64,000 nucleotides of DNA from DATFVA01 sp963764235 (GCA_963764235.1 CAVXRO010000006.1:496001-560000), one strand, 5' to 3'. Shown: positions 34,822 to 45,361, counted from the first letter of the stretch. The notes: generated by a model not told the origin, from the sequence alone. Numbers and translations are program-made.

Positions 34822-36778
34822 TCTTTACCATTTTAGTCAACACCATTTTTTTAACCTCAACAATACTGCCGCTCTCAAACTTGTAAAAATAAATACCGGG
34901 CTGCCTGTTGTTTGCAAGGAATGTCACGGTGTTCTCACCGGCAGGAAACCTGTTTTGAATCTCATCTATCTTTTCAATATGATTATCAAAGAACTCAATC
35001 TTTACATTAGATTCCTCCGGCAGATAAAATTTTATGATAGTAGAATCAGAGAAAGGGTTGGGATTATTTTGAGTAACGATTATATAATTTGCCGACTCAA
35101 GAAAAGTAACCCTCGAGATGTCAGAGGACTGTGTATTTCCGGAATTATCAGCTAAAACAACACGGTAATAAAGAGTTCCCGATGTATCAGGTTTATCATA
35201 GTATTCATAATAGCTGGCCGACGCATTGCTGTTTGAGTTAATTGTAACTAATTTCTGCCAGTCGGTATTGCCGGTATCAATCTGCATGCACCTTTCTATG
35301 TCGTAGGAACTTTGAGGTACTTCATTTGCAGAATACCATGAAATCTTTATAGAGTCGGAAACTATTCCTGTGTTGAAGCCGATGACCTGAGATACAAACG
35401 TTCCCGTGCTGAATATCTTCTGCACATATAGCCCGTTCCTGCTGTTTCTTTTTTCTTTAAAAACAGCAATTGAACCGCCGTTTCCGTCAGGGAGTAAATT
35501 GAGGTAGCTTTTAGGAGTATTAAAATATGAACCAATTGCGATACCGGTACTATCCCACATGAGGCGGCCCTCTGCAGATACCCTCTGCGAATAAATATTG
35601 CCTGTTACAGAAGCAGTTCTGCGGTCAAGCCAGGATATGATCGCCCCATTATGCTCATCTGGAATTAGTCTTTGTCCAAACTGATCCCCGTTCATCCTGA
35701 TTACTGGAAGTCCTCCCGTTGCCCATTGAGGTTTACCAGTCCTGTCATATTTCTGAATATAGATATTACGGTCGTTATTTATTTCATTAGTCCAGGATAA
35801 AATCAGAGAATTACCTGAGGTTATCATCTGGGGCATTGACTGTATACTTTCCCTGACAGAACATACCTTGCCGTTCTTACCCCAGAGTAATTTACCTCCG
35901 GGATTTATAAGCTGATGATAAACAGCTTTGGTTTTTTTCAAAATCTGGTAAGCGATATAAATGTCCCGTCCGGCGTTTATTGCAGTAAAGGTTATAACAT
36001 TAAGATTATTGTCAGTAACTAAGATCGGTTTTTTCCCCCACAATGCTCTTCCGGTTCTGTCATAATGCTGTGATAATATTTTTCCCCGGCTTCCCGAACT
36101 TTCAATCCAGAAAACATATACTCCGCCTGAATCATCAGCCAGAACCGAGGGGGTAAGCTTACTGTTTGGTGAAGATGAAACAGTTATGCCAGTTGAATCT
36201 AGCAGGAACCTTCCGTCCGCCGAGATTTTCTGAAGCATAACATGGGAATTAAAAACCTGGCCGGGTTCTTTTGACAGATAGGTTATAAATACTTCATTCC
36301 GTGAATCAGCACATAGAGAGTAATCGCTTATTTCCTTTTCCTGTCTGTTAATTTTTTTTCCTTCCTGGTTCCAGAGATTAGTGCCTCCGGAATTAACTTT
36401 CTGAACGAGAAGATCTCCTGTTTTTGATCCTGAAAAGTCTTTCCAGGCAACAACGGCGGCATCCCTGCCTGCAGCAATGGCAGCAGGGTTATCCTGATCC
36501 CCGATCCTTTCGGAAATTCTTTTTCCATCTGCTCTGAAACTTATATCACCATTGGGTTCTATATGCATAAAACTAACTTCATTCTGTAAACCTGTTACGT
36601 TGTCCTGCCAGAAAATAAAGGCGCCGCCGTTCTGATCACCCACAGCCGAAATATTTATCGGATCGTTAAGGTCAAAAGCGATCTGTGTATTTTCAGCAGG
36701 ATTATTGGCCCACTGTGCAGCTGCTTCATTAAGAGGAATGAAAGCTAAGTACAGAATAACGATCAGGAGAAATTTCAT
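34814..36778 (-). CDS. Secreted beta-propeller-like protein with T9SS sorting domain
   Basis: This 654-residue exported protein is taken from ATG 36778, where a signal peptide begins (MKFLLIVILYLAFIPLNEAA). About ten repeats of ~40-50 residues follow, with the pattern DGNGGSIAVFKE, ADDSGGVYVFWIES and LWGKNGK; this is a beta-propeller or Ig-like repeat. An FN3-like domain sits near residue ~490-580. The last ~85 residues are a T9SS sorting domain (NNPNPFSDSTIIKFYLPEE, ending KKMVLTKMVKNG). The function is unknown; binding or adhesion is likely. It sits between smc and a HAD phosphatase in a tight minus-strand unit (43 bp after smc). Confidence 0.82.
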   Translation of the reverse strand: MKFLLIVILYLAFIPLNEAAAQWANNPAENTQIAFDLNDPINISAVGDQNGGAFIFWQDNVTGLQNEVSFMHIEPNGDISFRADGKRISERIGDQDNPAAIAAGRDAAVVAWKDFSGSKTGDLLVQKVNSGGTNLWNQEGKKINRQEKEISDYSLCADSRNEVFITYLSKEPGQVFNSHVMLQKISADGRFLLDSTGITVSSSPNSKLTPSVLADDSGGVYVFWIESSGSRGKILSQHYDRTGRALWGKKPILVTDNNLNVITFTAINAGRDIYIAYQILKKTKAVYHQLINPGGKLLWGKNGKVCSVRESIQSMPQMITSGNSLILSWTNEINNDRNIYIQKYDRTGKPQWATGGLPVIRMNGDQFGQRLIPDEHNGAIISWLDRRTASVTGNIYSQRVSAEGRLMWDSTGIAIGSYFNTPKSYLNLLPDGNGGSIAVFKEKRNSRNGLYVQKIFSTGTFVSQVIGFNTGIVSDSIKISWYSANEVPQSSYDIERCMQIDTGNTDWQKLVTINSNSNASASYYEYYDKPDTSGTLYYRVVLADNSGNTQSSDISRVTFLESANYIIVTQNNPNPFSDSTIIKFYLPEESNVKIEFFDNHIEKIDEIQNRFPAGENTVTFLANNRQPGIYFYKFESGSIVEVKKMVLTKMVKNG

Positions 36779-36821
36779 TATGCTGCCCGACCAGGAAAGA
36801 CCCGGATAGGAAGAATGAACG

Positions 36822-39800
36822 TCAGGCCCTTGCAAAATTCAAGTCCTCATTGAATCTAACACTAACCAGCTTTGAAATTCCTTCCTCCTGCATTGTTACG
36901 CCGTACATCGTATCTGCCGCTTCCATGGTGCGTTTATTATGGGTGACGACTATAAACTGGGTGTCCTTGCTAAAGTCGCTTATTATTTTTGTAAACCTGT
37001 CAATATTTGCATCATCAAGAGGAGCATCGATTTCATCCAGTATACAGAAAGGACTGGGTTTTACCAGGTAGATTGCAAACAGCAGTGCTATTGCTGTCAG
37101 GGTTTTTTCACCTCCTGAAAGCAGGTCAATTGATGTTGGACGCTTGCCTTTCGGCTTGGCTATTATTTCTATTTTAGCTTCAAGCGGATCTGCATTCTCT
37201 TCTATCCTAAGATCAGCCTCATCACCAGGGTTAAACAACCCGCGGAAAATATTTATGAAGTTTTCCCTGATCTTATCGAAAGTATCCTTAAACAGCTGCT
37301 GAGCTGTCGTATTTATTTCCTCTATGGTTTTAATAACATCTTTTTCAGATTCTATTAAATCATCTCTCTGCTTAGTCAGAAATTCAAGCCGCTGTTTCTC
37401 TTCTTCGAACTCAGAGTATGCAAGCAGATTTATGGGTCCCAGATTTTTAACCTGCTGCTTAAGCGAATGAACCTCTTCAGTCCGTGATTTAAAATCGAAC
37501 TCTGCCAGATCATCAAATGCTTTTTGCTCAATTTTAACAGAATAGTTTTCCTGGATGTGTTCCACAAGGTTGGTAATTTTAATCCCGAACTCGTTTATTT
37601 TAATCTCGCTGGTGTGCATAGCGTCAGAAACCAGTTCACGTTCTTTCCTGTAAAAATTCTGCTTTTCTTCAAGATCATTTATACGGTTCTGTATTTCAAT
37701 GTAGGCTGAATCAAGTTCATCTTCTTCTTTGATCAGAACAGCTTTTTCACCTTTGAGACTATCAGTTTCATCTGTTTTTTCTTCAATTACAGCATTTAAG
37801 GTTAGTATTTCCTCTTCGAAAGAGGATATATCAGCTTCTCTTTTAACAATTGTTTTCTTTATCGTTTCGATTGAATACTTTGCACGGTCAATCGCATTCA
37901 ATGTATTCTTTTTTTCTCCAAGCAGCCTTTCCAGTTCCAGGTTCAGCCGATTCTGGTTTTTAACAAGCTCCTCAAACTCTCCTCTTGATGATCTGAAATC
38001 CGCTTCAAGATTCTCCCTGGCCTCATCCGATTTTAACTTTTCTTCCTGCTGTTCCTCAATAAGCTGCTGGAGGCTGTTTTTTTCTGTATCAAGTCTGTTG
38101 GAATCTGCCGCGAGCTCCTGTATTTCTGTTCTGGCTTTTTCAATGTCATCAGCAGCTTTTTGCTTTTCGAATTCAAATTGGGCAATCTGTTTTTCTACAT
38201 TCGATAAATCGTTGACAATCATCCGTCCCTGTTCCGAAAGAACTTTCAGATCGATTTTTTCAATCAGTCCCTCAATATCAGAGATCTTATCCTGCAGTGC
38301 GTATAATTCTTTTTCTTTCCTCGGGAGTTCCTGCTTCAGGTTTTCCAGCAGTTTCATCCTACCGAAGAGTGAATCATCAAGACGGGGAGCGGAACCTGCT
38401 TCGATTAGACCGGTACTTGATATAAAGTCGCCCTGGAGAGTTACAAAATTGAAATCGGCATATTTTTTTGAGAGGTTAAATGCCGTTTCGAGGTCTTCCA
38501 CTATTACCGTATAATAAAGAAGGTTCCTGAAGAAAGATTCCCATTTGGGATCTGTCTGAATCAGCTCATATGTCCAGTTCTTAAATCCCTCTTCTTTAGC
38601 AAGCTGTTTTCTCTTCCTGTTAAGAGAGAAGTCTTTAAGCTTATCGAGCAGTCTTTTCTTTTTGTCACGGCCGGTATCTTTCACATAAAAAGCTGCCTTG
38701 CCTATCTCATTTTCACGAAGATAGTCTATGCCGTTCATAAGGTCATCTATAGACTCAACAAGAATATTATTAATATCACCACGAAGAGACGCTTCCACTG
38801 CAAAACGATATTCATCTGAAGTATTTCCTATATGCGCCAGGAGGTTTTTATCACCATTTGCCCAGTCATCATTTTCCAGCAGAGCTTTCGAACCCTTGGA
38901 AACACCTTCGAGGTTATCAATGAGTGCCTGGATAAAATGTATTTTTTCGCTCAGCGTATTCAGGTATCCCTTGCCTTCAAGCCCTTTTGTCTTAAGCGAT
39001 GAAAGCTCCTTTTCAAAGTCCTCTTTTTCTCTCTGCTTGCGGGAATAGACCTGTTCGGATTCTGCGAGCTTACGTTCCAGTCCGGTTTTCTCATCACCCA
39101 GCTCTTCAATAAATCCCACTGTTTTTGCTATGTTTCCTGTAAGTGATTGAATCCGCTGATTGAGTTTATTTATAGCTTGATTCTTTATATCAAGTGTCTT
39201 TTCAAGGTTCGACAGGTCATTTTCCCTGCCGGTAAGTTCTTTGTATTTTTCGAGCTGAAGCTCGGCCTGCTCCCTGAGTTTCTCACGTTTTTCCTCTATA
39301 AGCTGTCTTAATCTTTGAACCCTGTTTTCAATACCCGCGTTCTCATTTTCTTTGTTTCTGAAATCGCTATCGAAATCCGCAATCAGCTTTGTGCTTTCAG
39401 CTATAAGTTCCCCGGCCTCCTGCAGGCGGGTATTTAATTCAAGCAGTTCCTCTTTATATCTTTCAATATTTTTTTCAAGAGAAGTCTTACGTTCACGTGA
39501 TATAGAAAGCTGATTTTCTGTTTTGAATATTGTTTCTGTCTTTGCAGTTAATTCGGCTCTTTTATTCTTAAGAGCATTCTCAGCCGCAGTAAGATTAAGT
39601 TTTACAGATTTCAGTTCATCATTAAGTTTAGATAGTTCCGACTCAAAAGAAATTTTCTTCTGCAGGTTTTCTTCTTTTGAATTCCGCGCTTCCTCTTTCT
39701 GCAAAATGAATAGTGCATATTCCCTTTCAGCCAGATCAAGTTCAAGCTCTCTAAGGGCTGAAGAAATCCTGTTATACCTGTCGGCTCTTTTGGCCTGTCT

Positions 39801-40418
39801 TTCAAGTGAATTAACTTTCTTCTGAATTTCTGTAACTATGTCATTTACCCTTGTAAGATCGGATTTTACCTCGTCAAGTTTTCTTAATGCAAGTCTTCTT
39901 CTCAGTTTATATTTATTTACCCCGGCAGCCTCTTCAAACATGGTGCGTCTCTCATCAGCTTTATTGCTGAGGATAGTCTCAACCATTTTCAGTTCAATAA
40001 CGGAATAAGCATTAGCGCCGATACCGGTATCCATGAACAGATTGGTGATATCCTTAAGCCGGCAGATGTTTTTATTAAGAAGGTATTCGCTTTCACCCGA
40101 GCGGAAAATTCGCCTGGTGATTGTGACGTCTGTATATTCAGTAGGCAGGATGCCTTTATTATTATGAATGGTCAGAGAAACTTCCGCCATTCCCATCGGT
40201 TTTCTTACCGAGGTTCCGTTAAAAATCACGTTCTCCATCTTATCGCTTCTGAGAGCACCGCTTCGCTGCTCCCCAAGCACCCACCTTATAGAGTCTACAA
40301 TATTGGTTTTACCGCATCCATTAGGACCAACGATGGATGTTACACCCTCGTTAAAGCTGACATTTGTCTTCTGTGCAAACGATTTAAAACCAAGTATTTC
40401 AAGTCTGGATAAATACAA
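36822..40418 (-). CDS. smc: Chromosome segregation SMC protein
   Basis: SMC (1198 residues) forms the condensin core that organises and segregates the chromosome. Walker A GPNGCGKTNIVDSIRWVLGEQ and the DEIDAPLDDANIDRF Walker B/D-loop, with the LSGGEKTL signature, lie at the two ends. Long heptad-rich coiled coils (~170-500 and ~670-1020) flank a central hinge around 510-660. The length is typical. It is the second gene of a unit that begins with the GH2-like membrane protein, two bases upstream. No scpA or scpB gene is in the window. Confidence 0.97.
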   Translation of the reverse strand: MYLSRLEILGFKSFAQKTNVSFNEGVTSIVGPNGCGKTNIVDSIRWVLGEQRSGALRSDKMENVIFNGTSVRKPMGMAEVSLTIHNNKGILPTEYTDVTITRRIFRSGESEYLLNKNICRLKDITNLFMDTGIGANAYSVIELKMVETILSNKADERRTMFEEAAGVNKYKLRRRLALRKLDEVKSDLTRVNDIVTEIQKKVNSLERQAKRADRYNRISSALRELELDLAEREYALFILQKEEARNSKEENLQKKISFESELSKLNDELKSVKLNLTAAENALKNKRAELTAKTETIFKTENQLSISRERKTSLEKNIERYKEELLELNTRLQEAGELIAESTKLIADFDSDFRNKENENAGIENRVQRLRQLIEEKREKLREQAELQLEKYKELTGRENDLSNLEKTLDIKNQAINKLNQRIQSLTGNIAKTVGFIEELGDEKTGLERKLAESEQVYSRKQREKEDFEKELSSLKTKGLEGKGYLNTLSEKIHFIQALIDNLEGVSKGSKALLENDDWANGDKNLLAHIGNTSDEYRFAVEASLRGDINNILVESIDDLMNGIDYLRENEIGKAAFYVKDTGRDKKKRLLDKLKDFSLNRKRKQLAKEEGFKNWTYELIQTDPKWESFFRNLLYYTVIVEDLETAFNLSKKYADFNFVTLQGDFISSTGLIEAGSAPRLDDSLFGRMKLLENLKQELPRKEKELYALQDKISDIEGLIEKIDLKVLSEQGRMIVNDLSNVEKQIAQFEFEKQKAADDIEKARTEIQELAADSNRLDTEKNSLQQLIEEQQEEKLKSDEARENLEADFRSSRGEFEELVKNQNRLNLELERLLGEKKNTLNAIDRAKYSIETIKKTIVKREADISSFEEEILTLNAVIEEKTDETDSLKGEKAVLIKEEDELDSAYIEIQNRINDLEEKQNFYRKERELVSDAMHTSEIKINEFGIKITNLVEHIQENYSVKIEQKAFDDLAEFDFKSRTEEVHSLKQQVKNLGPINLLAYSEFEEEKQRLEFLTKQRDDLIESEKDVIKTIEEINTTAQQLFKDTFDKIRENFINIFRGLFNPGDEADLRIEENADPLEAKIEIIAKPKGKRPTSIDLLSGGEKTLTAIALLFAIYLVKPSPFCILDEIDAPLDDANIDRFTKIISDFSKDTQFIVVTHNKRTMEAADTMYGVTMQEEGISKLVSVRFNEDLNFARA

Positions 40419-40420
40419 TC

Positions 40421-43015
40421 TTACGCCTGACCGTTAAATTGGATAAAAACTAGTTTCATATAATCAATTACAGAATTTGTTATCTGGTAATAAAGTATAA
40501 AACCTCCCGCTATTAATAAAACCAGTAATATGCTGTAAAAATAGACTGTCCCGGGGTTCACATCGAAGATTACATAAATACCTTTTATCAGCCTGTAGAA
40601 GGACCATAACAAGAACAAAATCAATCCTGCATAGATATAGGCATTAGCAACATCTGCCGAAAGCATACGATAAAGGATGATTCCTACCGGGATGAGCAGT
40701 ACCATTGGAAGGAGAGACCAGATGGTTGTATAGTAAATACTGGAGAAAAAAACTTTTGTTCTTACAAAGAATGATGCCGCTTTGATTATTATTGCAATAA
40801 GTGGAACAAATATTATAAAAATCAGGGTGAGCCAGACAAGAGAAAGTACGGGATGCCATGAAAGGTAGCTGAAGGTTGAAAGCAGTTTGGGACTTCCGAA
40901 CGCAAGCAGAATTCTTTCAAAGAAAATATTATCTCTCAGGAAGAAAAGTAAATTACTGATTAACAACGCCAGTATTGCTGCAGTTACAAATCCCAGTATT
41001 GTTGAATGATACCCTGACATTATTCTCTGGTCGCGTACATCAGCATAAAAATTATAGGGGCGAAGCAATGCCCGAGATGAATCCTCACGGAATTTTCTTC
41101 CCGAGTTTACCAGTACGCCCATTATCAGTGCGAGGAATAATCCGAATATAATAAACACCATGGGGGCATTATCTTTTTTACTCCCTATGGGGATAGTTAC
41201 TGCTTCAATATTATGCAGTTTTGCATAAACCACCTTATAAGCCAGCCTGTTTGTATTACTGTTGGAAGCTGCAATGCCGATATTATATAAATTTTCTTTG
41301 CTGTACCCGTTTATCAGTGAAGGGTAGTCACCTTCGTAATCAAACATCGAATTGATGAAGAAACCTGCCAGGTTGGTATTCGCCGCATAATTGATTACCT
41401 CTTCGAAATACTTTGCCTGCGCCTCGTAGGAATATTTATTTATATATCCATCAGTATTTCCCGCATTGACCGTATATGTCGCAGAACTTATAAAAACCTT
41501 TCCCACGCCGATACCCGTTCTCAATGTATCAATTGATTCTGAAATGTCATTCACAGGTGTAGTGAACAGCTCAATGCCATATAGATCAAGACTATCTGCG
41601 GTTCCGATATTGAGATCTGCGAAGGAAGCATATGAGAGAACGTCCCAGTTGCTCTTTAAATCATCATCAAGCCTATTAATAAGCTGGATGTGTGCATCCA
41701 GTTCAGGAAGATAACCGCTTCCCAGTCCTACCGCAGCAACCGCACTGTATTCTCTGTATCCCCGTATAAAATTCAGCAGGAAGTTTTTGCTTCTTTCGAT
41801 AAAATTACTGCTCTGTGCAAGTGCTTCAGGAATAGAATTAATCGGCAATTCTATCAACGCAAGAAGTCCATACCGTTCACACAATTTCAGCAGATAAGGA
41901 TGGGGAACAACTTTTGCGAACCTGACAGCATTGAATCCTGTTTGTTTTATTAAGCTTATATCCTTTTCCATATCATCATAGGATTCAAGGTTTCCATATT
42001 CACCGTTTGAGGGCAGATATGTAACACCTTTCAAATCAAACCCGTCCCCGTTAAATATAAGCGAATCTTTTCCTGTTGTTAATGAATAAACAGCGGCTGT
42101 CCTGCGGGATTTATCCAGAAGATCATCCCCCTGCCATAATTCAAGGGAAACAATATATGAAACAGGGGTGGAAGCCGACCAGAGCAAAGGCTTGCTGAGA
42201 TCCAGCTTATTGCTGAAAATTTTATCCTTATTAGGAATAAGGTTGAATTTTGTTTCAACCTGGTTCTTCAAAATACTGCCATCCGGCGCGGTAATGTTAA
42301 CCCTGTATGTAAGTTCATTATCTGTGTTAAGACTGTCGGCCGGGGTTGAGAACTCCTTATCCTCAGCCCTGCAATTTAACTGCATCGAAGCACTTTTAGA
42401 GCCTGGGTAATACTTATAGGAAATATTTATATCTCTCAGGAAGATATTCGGAATGAGATGAATGTAAACATCACGGATTATTCCCCCGTAATTATGCGGG
42501 AATAAAAACCTCTGTTTGACAGGAATAGTATTTTCAGAATCGAGATTGTAATAGAGTTTTACTGAAAGTACATTGCTTCGGTCCGTATTAAGTATATCTT
42601 TTGGAAGGTCAACCTGGAACGGAAACGCTCCTCCGGGATGCCTGTAAATAATATTTTTGTTGACGGAGATATCTGCCGAGTAATTTATACCGAAGAATAC
42701 AAGCTTCATCTGGTACTTCTTAAAATTATCAGGGGAGATCGTAAAACTCTTCTCGAAAATGAGCTCACCCTCACCATGGAAAACTGAAGGGACGGTTACA
42801 GAAACTTTTTGTGCTTTTTCATCTCCCGCAGGATGAACTTTCCATGTCCCGTTTAAAGGAATGATTTCACGTTTTGAGGTTATATCAAAAAACAGGGAAT
42901 CATTATCGGCTATCCTGTAACCGGGTAACTCCTTAAATACAATCTGGGCCTGAGAAAATGGAAGAAAGAGAGAAAATATAATAGATGTGAGGAAAATATA
43001 TTTGGGGAATCCCAT
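40421..43015 (-). CDS. GH2-like domain fused to a multi-helix membrane domain
   Basis: This 864-residue protein starts with a signal peptide (residues 1-23, ending SQAQ). A glycoside hydrolase 2-like jelly-roll domain (~45-190), an Ig-like domain (~200-310) and a TIM-barrel-like domain (~315-600) follow. The expected catalytic NE pair of GH2 is not seen: the equivalent region reads VAAVGLGSGYLPELD, so it is probably a binding protein. From ~618 to the end there are six hydrophobic helices (e.g. MVFIIFGLFLALIMGVLV), a Yip1-like membrane part. It is two bases upstream of smc, so co-transcribed. The function is unknown. Confidence 0.7.
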   Translation of the reverse strand: MGFPKYIFLTSIIFSLFLPFSQAQIVFKELPGYRIADNDSLFFDITSKREIIPLNGTWKVHPAGDEKAQKVSVTVPSVFHGEGELIFEKSFTISPDNFKKYQMKLVFFGINYSADISVNKNIIYRHPGGAFPFQVDLPKDILNTDRSNVLSVKLYYNLDSENTIPVKQRFLFPHNYGGIIRDVYIHLIPNIFLRDINISYKYYPGSKSASMQLNCRAEDKEFSTPADSLNTDNELTYRVNITAPDGSILKNQVETKFNLIPNKDKIFSNKLDLSKPLLWSASTPVSYIVSLELWQGDDLLDKSRRTAAVYSLTTGKDSLIFNGDGFDLKGVTYLPSNGEYGNLESYDDMEKDISLIKQTGFNAVRFAKVVPHPYLLKLCERYGLLALIELPINSIPEALAQSSNFIERSKNFLLNFIRGYREYSAVAAVGLGSGYLPELDAHIQLINRLDDDLKSNWDVLSYASFADLNIGTADSLDLYGIELFTTPVNDISESIDTLRTGIGVGKVFISSATYTVNAGNTDGYINKYSYEAQAKYFEEVINYAANTNLAGFFINSMFDYEGDYPSLINGYSKENLYNIGIAASNSNTNRLAYKVVYAKLHNIEAVTIPIGSKKDNAPMVFIIFGLFLALIMGVLVNSGRKFREDSSRALLRPYNFYADVRDQRIMSGYHSTILGFVTAAILALLISNLLFFLRDNIFFERILLAFGSPKLLSTFSYLSWHPVLSLVWLTLIFIIFVPLIAIIIKAASFFVRTKVFFSSIYYTTIWSLLPMVLLIPVGIILYRMLSADVANAYIYAGLILFLLWSFYRLIKGIYVIFDVNPGTVYFYSILLVLLIAGGFILYYQITNSVIDYMKLVFIQFNGQA

Positions 43016-43153
43016 CCGAATCAGTTATCCTATTTATATTCAATTAAACTTACAAATATACGTTAGAAACGAGGGGAAAGCAATGTAAATTTTACAGAGT
43101 AAGAACTCAAACCAAAGAAAATTCGAATTCTTAAAGATTTAGTTTATAAGCAC

Positions 43154-43909
43154 TTACGTCGATTCAATTATACTTATGAATGAATCAGCTTTGAGGCATG
43201 CCCCGCCTATTAGTGCACCATCAATATCCTTCCGGGACAGTAGGTCTCCAGCATTATCCGGTTTCACACTTCCGCCGTACTGGATAATAAGATTTTCTGC
43301 AATCTCAGGTGTAAAATCATCCTGAATGTAATTACGAATATATTCATGCATTTCATCTGCCTGTGCGGGAGTCGCAGTCCTGCCAGTGCCTATTGCCCAA
43401 ACCGGTTCATATGCAATGATGATCTGCTTCATTTCATCCAGAGAGATCTGATCCAATCCCCTGGAAAGCTGGGTTTTCAACACATCCTTCTCCTTTCTGT
43501 TCTCCCTTTCCTCAAGGGTCTCACCAACGCAGAATATCGGTTTTAATCCTGCTTTCAGGGCAGCCTTGATTTTTTCATTGATCAAACCGTCAGATTCTTT
43601 GAAGATTGTTCTCCTTTCCGAATGACCGAGGATTACATATTCGCAGCCGACACTCTTCAGCATCTTGGCTGAAATTTCACCCGTATAAGCACCGCTTTCC
43701 TGGAAATACATATTCTGCGCCCCAAGTTTAATGGGCGTATCTTTAATTAATGACGAGGCTTCACTAAGGGAGGTAAAAGGCGGGCAGATAATAATATCAC
43801 AATTGAATTTTTTCCCGCTCAGACCGGATGTAAGCCTGGAAATTAGGTTCTGGGATTCTGAGAGATCATAGTACATTTTCCAGTTTCCGGCAATAACTTT
43901 TTTACGCAT
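43154..43909 (-). CDS. tpiA: Triosephosphate isomerase
   Basis: TpiA (251 residues from ATG 43909) interconverts dihydroxyacetone phosphate and glyceraldehyde 3-phosphate. All catalytic motifs are in place: the N-terminal Lys in NWKM, His in ILGHSERR, Glu in AYEPVWAIGTG and the phosphate loop YGGSVKP. I chose the Met at 43909 (MRKKVIAGNWKM); the five residues upstream are unlikely. It is a monocistronic minus-strand gene with ~140 bp of plain sequence to the GH2-like gene and the divergent MFS gene upstream. Confidence 0.96.
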   Translation of the reverse strand: MRKKVIAGNWKMYYDLSESQNLISRLTSGLSGKKFNCDIIICPPFTSLSEASSLIKDTPIKLGAQNMYFQESGAYTGEISAKMLKSVGCEYVILGHSERRTIFKESDGLINEKIKAALKAGLKPIFCVGETLEERENRKEKDVLKTQLSRGLDQISLDEMKQIIIAYEPVWAIGTGRTATPAQADEMHEYIRNYIQDDFTPEIAENLIIQYGGSVKPDNAGDLLSRKDIDGALIGGACLKADSFISIIEST

Positions 43910-44036
43910 TTCTTCCTCAATCAATTTTACTTTGTCTGTAAAAGTAGTAAAGAGTACGAATTACTTCAAACATTGAATAGAATTTGTGAGATAACTTTTA
44001 TTTTTTAATCCTTTGAATAATTATATTTTTAAAAGA

Positions 44037-45203
44037 ATGAAGCTGAAGAATATTCCGCGGCAGGTTTTAATTTTAAGTCTTATCAGTCTGTTCACGGATA
44101 TAGCGAGTGAAATGCTGTATCCTGTCACTCCCATTTTCCTTACTGCTGTTCTCGGCTCATCTATGGCTGTGGTCGGAATTATTGAGGGAGCAGCTGAGGT
44201 CACAGCAGGTTTATTAAAGGGTTATTTCGGAAGGTTATCGGATAAATTAGGAAAGCGGTCTGTTTTTGTTGTACTCGGTTATTCTCTTTCCGCACTATCA
44301 AAACCTCTGCCCGGTTTATTTCCGGCACTTTCCGCGGTAATCGCATCAAGGATCAGTGACAGGGTCGGAAAAGGAGTACGTACAGCTCCAAGAGACGCCC
44401 TTCTTGCAACTTATGCTGAAGGTCAGACAGGAGCCGTATTCGGATTTCATAGGGCGATGGATACCCTTGGCGCCGCACTGGGTCCTGTCGGAGCCCTAAT
44501 CCTTCTGCATTTCTTCCCGGGAAATTATACCCTGATTTTCCTTGTCGCATTTGCGCCATCTGTAGTAGCAGTAACATTCACCCTTTTCGTAAAGGATAAC
44601 CCTGCATCTTTTAAAAAGGTTACAAAAAGAAATTATTCTGAGTTCTGGAGGGCTGCACCTCATCAGTATAAAATAATTCTTTTATTAATTACTCTATTCT
44701 CGCTTGTAAACAGCAGCGATGTTTTTCTAATACTGAAATCGAAGGACATTTCAAATTCAGCTTCTCTGGCTATATGGGGTTATATATTTTATAATCTGAT
44801 TTATGCGTCTGTTTCTTATCCTATTGGGAGGTACTCAGACAAAGCAGGGAAGAAGCAAGTATATATTGCAGGGTTATATATTTTCGCGGGGGTATATCTG
44901 GGCTTCGCACTTTTTCCTGATATTTATTTTATCTGGCTCTTGTTTGCATTATACGGGATTTATGCCGCATCAACCGAAGGGGTGGCGAAAGCATGGGTGT
45001 CTGATTTGATACCGGATGAACAGCGCGGATCAGCGATAGGACTTTTAACGATGTGCTCGAGCCTGTCCATTATGTTGGGTTCATTTTTAGCAGGATTTCT
45101 CTGGGATGAGTTCGGCTCTTCTGTTCCTTTTATGCTTTCCGCGGTTGTAAGCACTCTTGTTGCAACCTTGTTTATTATAATAAAGAAGAGAGATCAAAAA
45201 TAA
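44037..45203 (+). CDS. MFS transporter
   Basis: This 388-residue membrane protein has twelve hydrophobic helices and the MFS loop 2-3 signature GYFGRLSDKLGKRSVF, plus a repeat in the second half (YPIGRYSDKAGKKQVY). A further motif, ASRISDRVGKGVRTAPRDALLA, is typical of one uncharacterised MFS subfamily. The substrate is unknown; it could be an efflux or sugar/organic acid carrier. I chose ATG 44037 over TTG 44013. It is divergent from tpiA. A MITE-like repeat begins three bases after its stop. Confidence 0.88.
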   Translation: MKLKNIPRQVLILSLISLFTDIASEMLYPVTPIFLTAVLGSSMAVVGIIEGAAEVTAGLLKGYFGRLSDKLGKRSVFVVLGYSLSALSKPLPGLFPALSAVIASRISDRVGKGVRTAPRDALLATYAEGQTGAVFGFHRAMDTLGAALGPVGALILLHFFPGNYTLIFLVAFAPSVVAVTFTLFVKDNPASFKKVTKRNYSEFWRAAPHQYKIILLLITLFSLVNSSDVFLILKSKDISNSASLAIWGYIFYNLIYASVSYPIGRYSDKAGKKQVYIAGLYIFAGVYLGFALFPDIYFIWLLFALYGIYAASTEGVAKAWVSDLIPDEQRGSAIGLLTMCSSLSIMLGSFLAGFLWDEFGSSVPFMLSAVVSTLVATLFIIIKKRDQK

Positions 45204-45206
45204 AAG

Positions 45207-45361
45207 AGGCTGTCTCAAAAGTTGTTTTTGTCAACCTGAACTTGCCTGGCCCGCTTCAGCGAGTATCAAGTTCTGATTTCAATTCCAGATAAAATCATTA
45301 GATTCCGAAATGAACCTGCCTGCCGGCAGGCGGGTTCGGAATGACATTTTAGAGACTGCCT
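45207..45361. repeat. MITE-like element with terminal inverted repeats
   Basis: A 155-bp non-coding element. The left end AGGCTGTCTCAAAA and the inverted right end AGGCAGTCTCTAAAA match as ~14-bp terminal repeats. Inside, 45312-45337 is a 26-bp near-perfect palindrome (GAACCTGCCTGCC / GGCAGGCGGGTTC). It has no coding capacity. Such palindrome-bearing repeats often occur many times in a genome; more copies cannot be seen here. Confidence 0.7.

Noticed and set aside
37729..38514. 261-codon frame antisense to smc
   Set aside because: A Ser-rich shadow of the coiled coil in another frame; long antisense frames are common opposite coiled coils.
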